Position numbers and translations under genes: made by a program. Under the pieces are notes generated by a model. That model was not told the DNA's origin and did not search any database. It saw only the letters and a program-made list of their open reading frames with translations. From Opitutaceae bacterium (GTDB lineage: Bacteria; Verrucomicrobiota; Verrucomicrobiae; Opitutales; Opitutaceae), in contig JAISAX010000243.1 in NCBI GenBank assembly GCA_031266495.1, positions 1 to 5,649 on the forward strand: a stretch of 5,649 nt of DNA, written 5' to 3'. Below, in pieces: positions 1 through 5,151 of this stretch (position 1 is its first letter; every line of letters starts with the position of its first letter).

Positions 1-18
1 CCCCCCCCCCCCCCCCCC
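1..18. repeat. Poly-C homopolymer at window edge
   Basis: Eighteen consecutive C residues open the window, followed by a short purine run (GGAGGGAAAAAA). It lies downstream of the regulator gene, so on that gene's strand it is a G18 run. The true length is unknown because the tract touches the window edge. It could be a genuine slippage-prone tract or an assembly-edge artefact. Another 13-C run occurs at 2910-2922. Confidence 0.8.
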
Positions 19-21
19 GGA

Positions 22-48
22 GGGAAAAAACCGGGGCGACATCGCCGG
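22..48 (-). terminator. Probable intrinsic terminator of the LacI-family gene
   Basis: Read on the minus strand, a short GC-rich dyad (GGCG-atgt-CGCC, extendable by one A-T pair over positions 35-46) is followed by CCGG and a T6 run (25-30). It begins about 25 bases after the stop codon of the regulator, the expected place for a terminator. The stem is short, and competing CCGG/CCGG pairing is possible, so confidence is moderate. Confidence 0.45.
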
Positions 49-69
49 CCGACACCCGCGCCGTTGCGC

Positions 70-1197
70 TCAGGAATCCGGCGCCGGGGCGCATGACAGC
101 CGTTCGACCAGGCGCGTGCCCACGCTCACATGGCGCACCATCATCGACGGGTTTTGCAGGCGCTCGTAAAGAAGGTTGACCGCCACGCGCCCCACCTCAT
201 CGCCCGAGAGCGACACGCTGGTCAACGGCGGAGCCGAGTGCTCGCACGTATCCGTGTTCATATAACCAACCACACTCAAATCCCCCGGCACCCCGATGCC
301 GTGGCGCCCCGCCAGGGCCAGCAAGGCGAACGCATAGGAATCCGTCGCGCAAACCACGGCGGTGGGTCGCTCCGCCTTCCGGATGGCCAGGAGGTTTTTC
401 AACCCGGTCTCTATCACCTCGGCCAGCGTCTCCCGCGCGTGGTCGCGCGTCGGCGTCTGGAGATACGCCGGGTTTTCCACGCAGCCCAGGGAGCCGGCGT
501 ATTTCCGGTACGCGTCCATCCGTTCGGAATGCAATACGGATGGCGATTGCCCCAGGTCATCCACCGACAGAAACGCGATTCTCCGGTGCCCCAGCTCCCT
601 CAGGTAACGGAGAATCTGATACGTCGCCGCGTAGTTGTCGCACATGACGGAGGAGATCGACCGGTCCTCGCTGCTGTTCATCAGCATGACGACGGGGACG
701 AGTTCGTTGAGCTTGCGAATCCAGGCGTCGGGCGTGGCCGAACTGGGCTTGAGGATGACGCCCTGCACGCGGTTTTCGGCGATCATTGCCGGGATCGCCC
801 CGCGCGCCACCTCTTCTCCGCATGTGGCGAAAAGCAGATGGCCGTTGTTGCGGTTTACGCCGTCCTCGATGCCGGCGAGGAAGTGTTGCAGGAACGGGTC
901 GGCGGTCACCCGGGCCAGGCTGGGGGCGTCCACCAGGTAGCCGATCATGGCGGTATCATTCGATGCCTGCCGCAATGTCTGCGCGACCGGCTGGACGGCC
1001 AGGGCGCGGCGGGTATAACCCAGCGAACGGGCGGCCAGCAGCACCCGTTCCGCCAGTTCCTCCGCCACGTCGGCCTTGCCGTTGAGCACGCGGCTCACGG
1101 TGCCGATCGACACATCCGCCTTTTCGGCAACGTCGCGCAAGCGGGGCCTGGCAACAGGACTGAGAGTGGCAACCTTCATTTTTTCATGGAATTTCAT
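70..1197 (-). CDS. LacI/GalR-family transcriptional regulator
   Basis: Predicted sugar-responsive DNA-binding regulator of 375 residues, a normal length for this family once a slightly long N-terminus is allowed for. The helix-turn-helix is at residues 18-39 (RLRDVAEKADVSIGTVSRVLN), followed by the hinge segment ending in ARSLGYTRRALA (56-67). A periplasmic-binding-protein-like effector domain starts at about 83 (MIGYLVDAP) and includes CDNYAAT (186-192), LGHRRIAFL (202-210), CATDSYAFALL (283-293) and GDLSVVGYMN (305-314), then the typical PPLTSVSL (323-330). The aspartate usual in the GFDD motif is replaced (GYMN). Two methionines compete as start: M1 (1197) and M7 (1179), the latter leaving 11 residues before the helix-turn-helix. 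Neither has a clear Shine-Dalgarno. The gene is divergent from the glycoside hydrolase at 1654, so control of that gene and of itself is a reasonable inference. The effector is unknown. Confidence 0.95.
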   Translation of the reverse strand: MKFHEKMKVATLSPVARPRLRDVAEKADVSIGTVSRVLNGKADVAEELAERVLLAARSLGYTRRALAVQPVAQTLRQASNDTAMIGYLVDAPSLARVTADPFLQHFLAGIEDGVNRNNGHLLFATCGEEVARGAIPAMIAENRVQGVILKPSSATPDAWIRKLNELVPVVMLMNSSEDRSISSVMCDNYAATYQILRYLRELGHRRIAFLSVDDLGQSPSVLHSERMDAYRKYAGSLGCVENPAYLQTPTRDHARETLAEVIETGLKNLLAIRKAERPTAVVCATDSYAFALLALAGRHGIGVPGDLSVVGYMNTDTCEHSAPPLTSVSLSGDEVGRVAVNLLYERLQNPSMMVRHVSVGTRLVERLSCAPAPDS

Positions 1198-1219
1198 ACA
1201 AAATTTACGACTGGCAATC

Positions 1220-1236
1220 GGAAAATGATATTTTCC
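1220..1236. promoter_or_regulatory. AT-rich palindrome upstream of the LacI-family gene (operator candidate)
   Basis: The perfect dyad GGAAAAT-gat-ATTTTCC (7-3-7) lies 22 bases upstream of the regulator's first ATG, inside a locally AT-rich stretch (1198-1247) of an otherwise GC-rich window. That placement suits an autoregulatory operator or promoter element. It lacks the central CG of classical LacI operators. Nearly the same palindrome occurs at 4879-4893 in front of the PIN gene. Confidence 0.4.
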
Positions 1237-1285
1237 TCAAAATTTTTCCGGACACATCCGGCAAACCATTCTTCTTTGTTCATCG

Positions 1286-1392
1286 GAAGCAACCGCGAAT
1301 GGACGCGAATGAACGCGAATAAAACCCCAATGAACGGAATCCGCAGACGTTGTTTTTATTCGCGCCCATTCGCGTCCATTCGCGGTTGCTTC
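1286..1392. repeat. Long inverted repeat with decamer-built arms (IR1)
   Basis: Two 39-bp arms (1286-1324 and 1354-1392) are reverse complements at 37 of 39 positions and enclose a 29-bp loop. Each arm is a run of related decamers (CGCGAATGGA, CGCGAATGAA, CGCGAATAAA), so the repeat has a period of 10 bp. Open frames across it are by-products of the repeat and not genes. It would form a very stable cruciform or RNA hairpin. It has no T-run and no gene ends next to it, so it does not look like a terminator. It lies between the regulator and the hydrolase, 50 bp left of element A. Confidence 0.85.
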
Positions 1393-1442
1393 GTCTGCCT
1401 GGGCTTGGGTTGCGGTTCCGCCGCTTCAGGCCTCTGTGGTTA

Positions 1443-1584
1443 ACTGATGTTACGCAGCCGAAAAGTAGGGGCTTCGCTTGCGAAGCCCGCGAGCGACCTG
1501 ACTCAACGGGCGATTCGCCAATTCTCTCCGCCTGGCGCGGGCGTCGCAAGCGACGCCCCTACGGTCGATCCGCGTAACTTCAGT
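1443..1584 (+). mobile_element. MITE-like element A (13-bp terminal inverted repeats, two hairpins)
   Basis: A 142-bp element begins with ACTGATGTTACGC (1443-1455) and ends with the inverted form GCGTAACTTCAGT (1572-1584), 12 of 13 matching. The direct repeat GGTTA (extending to GTGGTTA at 1436-1442 and 1583-1589) flanks it and resembles a target-site duplication. Inside are two near-perfect dyads, GGGCTTCGC-tt-GCGAAGCCC (1469-1488) and GGGCGTCGC-aa-GCGACGCCC (1539-1558), separated by about 50 unstructured bases. There is no coding capacity, so any movement would need a transposase supplied in trans. Element B (4234-4377) is a diverged copy in the opposite orientation. A spurious upstream ATG at 1447 lies within the terminal repeat. 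Confidence 0.75.
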
Positions 1585-1618
1585 GGTTACTTTTCAGAAC
1601 CTTTTTTTATCCCTCGAC

Positions 1619-1642
1619 TGCCCGTCATCGGGCACCTTTTTT
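1619..1642 (+). terminator. Terminator-like hairpin in the hydrolase 5' leader
   Basis: TGCCCG-tcat-CGGGCA (1619-1634) is followed by CC and a T6 run with more pyrimidines (1637-1642), the form of a weak rho-independent terminator on the plus strand. It ends 11 bases before the hydrolase start codon, and no plus-strand gene ends upstream. It may insulate the gene from read-through, act as a leader attenuator, or be chance. Confidence 0.4.
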
Positions 1643-1653
1643 CTGGCCCCTCC

Positions 1654-2832
1654 ATGCTTTCCCGAACCCGTCGCCGGTCATTTCTCCGTTTCACAACAGC
1701 ATTTGGCTCCGCCGCTCTCGTTGATCCGGACCTTCCTGCGTGCGCCGCATCGCCGGACTGCGCCGCCCACCCGGACAAAATGCCTCCCGGCCATGACGAC
1801 GACTTTGACCTCGCCCGCTGGATACAGCCCGTGCCGGATCACGCCGTCTTCCGCGAATCAGGCTGGTTCGTCTGGTGCGGCGCCATGACGCGAGACGCGG
1901 ACGGACGCTGCCATCTCTATTATTCGCGCTGGCGGCGCGAGGAAGGATTTTGCGCCTGGGTGACGCACAGCGAAATCGCGCATGCCGTCGCCGACCACCC
2001 GCTCGGCCCCTACCGGCACGCCGATGTCGCGCTGCCCGCGCGCGGCCCGGATTTCTGGGACGGACACTGCACCCACAACCCGGCGATCATGGAGAGCGGC
2101 GGACGTTACTACCTTTATTACATGGGCAATCGCGGCGACCGGAAACCGGCGGCAAACGGACTGAATTTCCTGCACCGCAACAACCAGCGCATCGGCGTCG
2201 CCGTTGCCGACTCGCCCGGCGGCCCGTGGCGGCGCGACGACCGTCCGCTCATCGACGTCGTGCCCGGATTCCACGACGCGCTCTGCTGCGCGAACCCCAC
2301 CGTCATGCGACGGCCCGGCGGGGGTTTTTTGATGATCTACAAGGGCGTCGCGAAGGAGCGCCCCCTGCCCTTCGGCGGTCCGGTCGTCCACATTGTCGCC
2401 ACCAGCCCGTCGCCCGAAGGACCGTTCACCAGGCTGCCCGCCCCTGTCTTCACCAGGCCCGGCGCCGATTTCCCGGCCGAGGATCCCTGCATCTGGTATC
2501 AGAATGGTGAATACCGCGCCGTCGTGAAGGACATGCGGGGATTTTTCACCGGCGAAGGCCGCTCGCTCGCGCTGATGCGTTCGCCCGACGGCATCGACTG
2601 GAGTCCCGCGCCGCGCGTCCTTGTCAGCCAAACCGGATACACAACGATCGCCGGCCGGCGCGTCCCGCTCCATGCGCTGGAGCGCCCCCAGATCTGGCTC
2701 GACGGCGGCGAGCCTGCCGTCCTCTTCTGCGCCGCCTCGCCCGACGAACAACCCGGCGGCGGTGAAACCTTCAACATCGCCATCCCGCTCAAACGCCCCT
2801 CCGGACACCTCTCCGGACACCCCTCTCCCTGA
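1654..2832 (+). CDS. Exported GH43/GH117-like glycoside hydrolase (five-bladed beta-propeller type)
   Basis: Predicted polysaccharide- or oligosaccharide-cleaving enzyme of 392 residues. The N-terminus carries a twin-arginine-like signal, RRRSFLRF (6-13), then a modest hydrophobic stretch (14-23) and a possible cleavage region near LPACAAS (27-33), so export is likely. The propeller signature is a series of W/H/D-rich repeats: WFVWCGAMTRDADGRCHLYYSR (71-92), WDGHCTHNPAIM then RYYLYYMGN (135-159), HDALCCANPTVM (207-218), AEDPCIWYQNGEYRAVVKD (275-293) and LERPQIWL (342-349). These resemble blades of the GH43/GH32/GH117 fold. Acidic candidates for catalysis include D136, D208, E276/D277 and E343, but I cannot assign roles. 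The frame is open from 1447, but the first 69 codons lie in element A and the leader, so ATG 1654, directly before the signal peptide, is preferred. No Shine-Dalgarno is visible. The C-terminal tail SGHLSGHPSP is low-complexity. The substrate is unknown. The divergent LacI-family gene is the likely regulator. Confidence 0.8.
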   Translation: MLSRTRRRSFLRFTTAFGSAALVDPDLPACAASPDCAAHPDKMPPGHDDDFDLARWIQPVPDHAVFRESGWFVWCGAMTRDADGRCHLYYSRWRREEGFCAWVTHSEIAHAVADHPLGPYRHADVALPARGPDFWDGHCTHNPAIMESGGRYYLYYMGNRGDRKPAANGLNFLHRNNQRIGVAVADSPGGPWRRDDRPLIDVVPGFHDALCCANPTVMRRPGGGFLMIYKGVAKERPLPFGGPVVHIVATSPSPEGPFTRLPAPVFTRPGADFPAEDPCIWYQNGEYRAVVKDMRGFFTGEGRSLALMRSPDGIDWSPAPRVLVSQTGYTTIAGRRVPLHALERPQIWLDGGEPAVLFCAASPDEQPGGGETFNIAIPLKRPSGHLSGHPSP

Positions 2833-3049
2833 ACCAGGCATGTATTTGCCGCCAGCCCCGTCTAGTCGCATCGGTCTCGTCGAAACCTGTCGATCCCCGT
2901 CGCCCGGATCCCCCCCCCCCCCGCCGTCGCCTTCGTCCCCCCGTCCCCCCGTCGCTACCCGTCGCCAGCAAGTCAGGGCAAAACCACCTCACGGGCAACC
3001 GACCGCAACGAACCTTGCAAATCCGGAGCCTGGCTCCATAAAAACAAGG
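2833..3049. repeat. Intergenic spacer with C-rich degenerate repeat (2893-2962)
   Basis: The 217-base gap between hydrolase and ATPase contains a strongly strand-asymmetric C-rich core. It has a 13-C run (2910-2922), two C6 runs near 2937-2952, and degenerate CCCCGTCG units (from about 2893 to 2962). The minus strand therefore carries several G-runs of 3 to 13 with short spacers, fitting a G-quadruplex motif. Nothing in the gap looks coding. A weak promoter-like pair, TTGCAA (3015-3020) and CATAAA (3037-3042) with a 16-base spacer, lies just before the ATPase start. Confidence 0.65.
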
Positions 3050-4234
3050 ATGATCGACCGACGCCTGTGCCCGGAGCTACTTGCCGCCATTGACCGGAAT
3101 CCTGCTGTCGCCCTGCTGGGACCGCGGCAGGTCGGCAAAACCACCCTGGCGCTGGAAATCGGGGAAACGCGTCCCTCGATCTACCTCGATCTGGAATCCC
3201 CCTCTGCCCGAGCCAGACTCCAGAATGCGGAAGCCTATCTTGGCGAACACCGGGACAAGCTTGTGATACTCGATGAAGTTCATCGCACTCCGGAAATATT
3301 CCGGATACTGCGCGGCCTGATCGACCAGGGACGCCGCCAGGGACGGACGGGCGGACAGTTTCTGCTGCTGGGGTCCGCCTCCATCGATCTCCTGAAACAG
3401 TCGGGCGAGAGCCTTGCGGGACGCATTTCCTATATCGAACTTGGACCATTCGACGCCACCGAAGTCGGCGCGGAACACCATCCCGGCGGCCAGCTTGATC
3501 GCCTGTGGGTGCGCGGCGGTTTTGCCGGAAGTTTTCTGGCGGACGATGACGCCGGAAGCGTCAAATGGCGCAGCGATTTCATCCGCACCTACCTTGAGCG
3601 GGACGTTCCCCAATTCGGCTCCCGCATACCGGCGGAAACCCTGCGACGCTTCTGGACCATGCTGGCGCATAACCAGGCCGGACTGCACAACGCGGCAACG
3701 CTGGCCGGAGGACTCGGGGTTGATGCCAAAAGCGTGGCCCGTTACCTCGACCTTCTGGTTGACCTCCTGTTGGCGAGACGCCTGCCCCCATGGCATGCCA
3801 ATGTTGGCAAACGCCTTGTAAAATCCCCGAAAGTTCTGATTCGTGACAGCGGGATTATGCACACGCTCCTGATGCTGGACACCAGAGAGCAATTGCTGGG
3901 ACACCCGTCCGTCGGCGCAAGCTGGGAGGGGTTTGTGATCGAGACCCTGGCCACGGTTGCGCCGCGACGCACCGAAGCCAGCTTTTACCGGACGGTTGCG
4001 GGAGCGGAAATCGACCTCCTTCTGACTTTGCCGGGCAATGAATTGTGGGCCATCGAGATCAAGCGCAGCTCCGCGCCCAAAGTGGAACGCGGCTTCCACA
4101 TCGCCTGCGCCGACCTGAAGCCGTCCAGACGATTTGTCGTCTATCCCGGCCAGGAGCGCTACCCGCTGAATGCCGACACGGAAGCGATCGGGCTATTCGG
4201 GTTGGCGCAAGAGCTGCGAAATCTGGCCGGGTAA
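3050..4234 (+). CDS. AAA_14-type ATPase with C-terminal DUF4143 domain
   Basis: 394-residue member of the widespread ATP-binding AAA_14/DUF4143 family, whose cellular role is not settled. The N-terminal P-loop domain has Walker A GPRQVGKTT (24-32, K30), Walker B LVILDEVH (71-78, D75/E76), a sensor-1-like LLLGSAS (105-111) and a possible arginine finger in LAGRIS (R125). The C-terminal domain has the family hallmarks RSDFIRTYLERDVPQ (174-188), WEGFVIETL (292-300), FYRTVAGAEIDLLL (312-325) and AIEIKRS (334-340). E297, D322 and E336-x-K338 are spaced like a PD-(D/E)XK nuclease core, though activity is not established for the family. ATG 3050 fits the family N-terminus. It is preceded directly by AAGG, too close for a normal ribosome binding site. 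The frame is open upstream to 2621, but that part overlaps the hydrolase and the C-rich spacer. The TAA stop shares its last base with element B. Length is complete and no motif is broken. Confidence 0.93.
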   Translation: MIDRRLCPELLAAIDRNPAVALLGPRQVGKTTLALEIGETRPSIYLDLESPSARARLQNAEAYLGEHRDKLVILDEVHRTPEIFRILRGLIDQGRRQGRTGGQFLLLGSASIDLLKQSGESLAGRISYIELGPFDATEVGAEHHPGGQLDRLWVRGGFAGSFLADDDAGSVKWRSDFIRTYLERDVPQFGSRIPAETLRRFWTMLAHNQAGLHNAATLAGGLGVDAKSVARYLDLLVDLLLARRLPPWHANVGKRLVKSPKVLIRDSGIMHTLLMLDTREQLLGHPSVGASWEGFVIETLATVAPRRTEASFYRTVAGAEIDLLLTLPGNELWAIEIKRSSAPKVERGFHIACADLKPSRRFVVYPGQERYPLNADTEAIGLFGLAQELRNLAG

Positions 4235-4377
4235 CTGATGTTACGCGGATCGGCCGTAGGGGCGTCGCTTGCGACGCCCGCGCCAGGCCAGACAGTATTG
4301 GCGTATCTCTCGTTGTGGTCAGGTCCTTGCGGGCTTCGCAAGCGAAGCCTCTACGTGAGGCATCGCGTAACATCAGC
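4234..4377 (-). mobile_element. MITE-like element B, inverted copy of element A, at the ATPase stop codon
   Basis: This 144-bp element has termini ACTGATGTTACGC (4234-4246) and GCGTAACATCAGC (4365-4377), 12 of 13 complementary. Flanking pentamers GGGTA (4229-4233) and GGATA (4378-4382) match at 4 of 5, consistent with a decayed target-site duplication. The dyads GGGCGTCGC-tt-GCGACGCCC (4260-4279) and GGGCTTCGC-aa-GCGAAGCC (4331-4349) are those of element A in reverse order. The first 55 bases match the reverse complement of 1530-1584 at 53 positions. The central 40 bases are more diverged. Strand is given relative to A. There is no coding content. The first base of the element is the last base of the ATPase TAA stop. 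Confidence 0.75.
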
Positions 4378-4381
4378 GGAT

Positions 4382-4405
4382 AAAAAACCACTTCGTTTTG
4401 CGAAG
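4382..4405 (-). terminator. Probable intrinsic terminator of the PIN-domain gene
   Basis: On the minus strand, CTTCG-caaaa-CGAAG (4391-4405) is followed by TGG and a T6 run (4382-4387), about 37 bases past the PIN gene stop codon. The stem is only 5 bp but the arrangement is typical. It abuts the right end of element B. Confidence 0.5.
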
Positions 4406-4442
4406 CCCCTTTGAGCCATGCCGGTTTTGCCACGGGCGGCCG

Positions 4443-4856
4443 CTACTCTGGCGGCATGACTGGTGGCACCGGGTTCCCATCCTTGCGCCGGTAAACGGTA
4501 AAATCCCGTCTGTCTATCGTGATCAGCTTTGCCTTCGGGTACCGTTCGGAAAGCACGACAAGCGAGGCATCCGCCAAGTCCATTTGCGGATAATACTTCA
4601 GCATCAGCTCTTTTATTCGCGAGGCGGCAACCGGCATTACGGGTAAAACGCGCAAAACGCCCGCCTCGATGCTATCGAGCACGGCCTGCCATGTTTTTCG
4701 CGTCCCGCTTCGCTTGCGCAAAAGGTGGATTACTTCCGTCAAAACGGATTCCGACGTGTAAACGGGAACGCCAAGCGAAATCAGCACATTTTTACTCCAT
4801 TCGTGAGTTGCCTCATCTGTCATCAACAGGGACACAAGAGGCCCTGTATCAACCAA
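4443..4856 (-). CDS. VapC-like PIN-domain ribonuclease (toxin type), start region frameshifted
   Basis: 137-residue PIN-domain protein, the size of a VapC toxin, predicted to be a Mg-dependent RNase. The acidic active-site set looks intact: D3 in VDTGPLV, E41 in VLTEVIHLL, D93/D96 in MDLADASLV and D115/D118 in TIDRRDF, followed by the usual VYRR. In this frame the only start is TTG at 4856, which leaves almost nothing before the first catalytic aspartate. An in-frame TGA lies upstream at 4875-4877. An ATG at 4876-4878 is out of frame by one base. Removing one A from the A5 run (T5 at 4871-4875 on the plus strand) would give the natural N-terminus MKIRVNYLVDTGPLV and a 144-residue protein. Possible explanations are a real disabling mutation, phase variation or a base-calling error. 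No antitoxin frame precedes it: the 110 bases upstream hold a palindrome and a long inverted repeat. It is convergent with the ATPase. The substrate is unknown. Confidence 0.8.
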   Translation of the reverse strand: MVDTGPLVSLLMTDEATHEWSKNVLISLGVPVYTSESVLTEVIHLLRKRSGTRKTWQAVLDSIEAGVLRVLPVMPVAASRIKELMLKYYPQMDLADASLVVLSERYPKAKLITIDRRDFTVYRRKDGNPVPPVMPPE

Positions 4857-4878
4857 ATAGTTAACCCGGATTTTTCAT

Positions 4879-4893
4879 GGAAAATGATTTTCC
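4879..4893. promoter_or_regulatory. AT-rich palindrome directly upstream of the PIN gene's natural ATG
   Basis: The perfect dyad GGAAAAT-g-ATTTTCC (7-1-7) touches the out-of-frame ATG at 4876-4878. It is nearly the palindrome found upstream of the LacI-family gene (1220-1236), differing by two bases in the centre, and both are followed by CTC. On the minus strand GAGGG (4892-4896) lies 13 bases before the ATG and could be a distant ribosome binding site. An operator function is an inference. Confidence 0.35.
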
Positions 4894-4908
4894 CTCGAAG
4901 ACTATTGA

Positions 4909-4987
4909 ATGGCCGCAAAAAGGCGCAAAAGGCGCAAAAAAAATACAGCTCTTTATTTTTGCGCCTTTTGTGCCTTTTTGCGGCCAT
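4909..4987. repeat. Long inverted repeat with decamer-built arms (IR2)
   Basis: Arms of 32 bp (4909-4940 and 4956-4987) are reverse complements with one mismatch around a 15-base loop. Each arm is made of near-tandem units of about 10 bp (GGCCGCAAAA, AGGCGCAAAA, GGCGCAAAAA). The design matches IR1 (1286-1392) although the sequence differs. It sits upstream of the PIN gene and ends one base before the direct repeat that flanks element C. It is not a convincing terminator, since no gene ends here. Confidence 0.85.
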
Positions 4988-5021
4988 CTTATGAAACTGA
5001 TGTTACGCAGACGGCCTTGAA

Positions 5022-5092
5022 GTGGCGCGGGCGTCTCGCCCGCTGACGGCGAAGCCGCCGGATCGAAGTGGCACGGGCTTCCAGCCCGTGGA
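5022..5092 (+). repeat. Hairpin module cluster, left half of element C
   Basis: Two palindromic units occur in tandem: GCGGGCG-tct-CGCCCGC (5027-5043) and CACGGGCT-tcc-AGCCCGTG (5072-5090). They are joined by a linker that includes GGCGAAGCCGCC. The linker 5047-5068 recurs as an exact 22-bp reverse complement at 5411-5432. The bases before each hairpin (GTGGCGCGGG or GTGGCACGGG) are also conserved between units, as in REP-type repeats. Confidence 0.7.
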
Positions 5093-5151
5093 CGACGCGC
5101 AGCGTCGCCCCCCTGCCTCTCCGGAGTGGCGCGGGCATCTCGCCCACATCA

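Noticed and set aside
130..1443. 437-residue plus-strand open frame opposite the LacI-family gene
   Set aside because: Arginine-, histidine- and glycine-rich composition without any domain; it is a shadow of a well-supported gene in GC-rich DNA and runs on through the long inverted repeat.
1280..1549. Small frames over IR1 giving peptides such as NREWTRMNAN and FASIRGCF
   Set aside because: These are translations of the decamer-built inverted repeat, seen in both orientations, not genes.
1447..1653. N-terminal extension of the hydrolase by 69 codons
   Set aside because: It would be encoded by element A and the leader hairpin, and would bury the Tat-like signal peptide inside the protein.
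1858..2871. 337-residue minus-strand open frame opposite the hydrolase
   Set aside because: Shadow frame of a GC-rich gene; no recognizable motif, while the plus strand carries the propeller signatures.
2621..3049. N-terminal extension of the ATPase by 143 codons
   Set aside because: It overlaps the hydrolase gene and the C-rich spacer, giving a proline/serine-rich sequence unlike the family, whose members begin close to the P-loop.
3077..4099. 340-residue minus-strand open frame opposite the ATPase
   Set aside because: No domain; the plus strand shows Walker A, Walker B and DUF4143 motifs.
1443..4377. Insertion sequence with its own transposase between elements A and B
   Set aside because: The enclosed genes are a hydrolase and an AAA_14/DUF4143 ATPase; neither shows a DDE, HUH or recombinase motif.
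4909..4987. IR2 as an intrinsic terminator
   Set aside because: The arms are A/T-rich at the loop side and far longer than a terminator, and no gene on either strand ends next to it.
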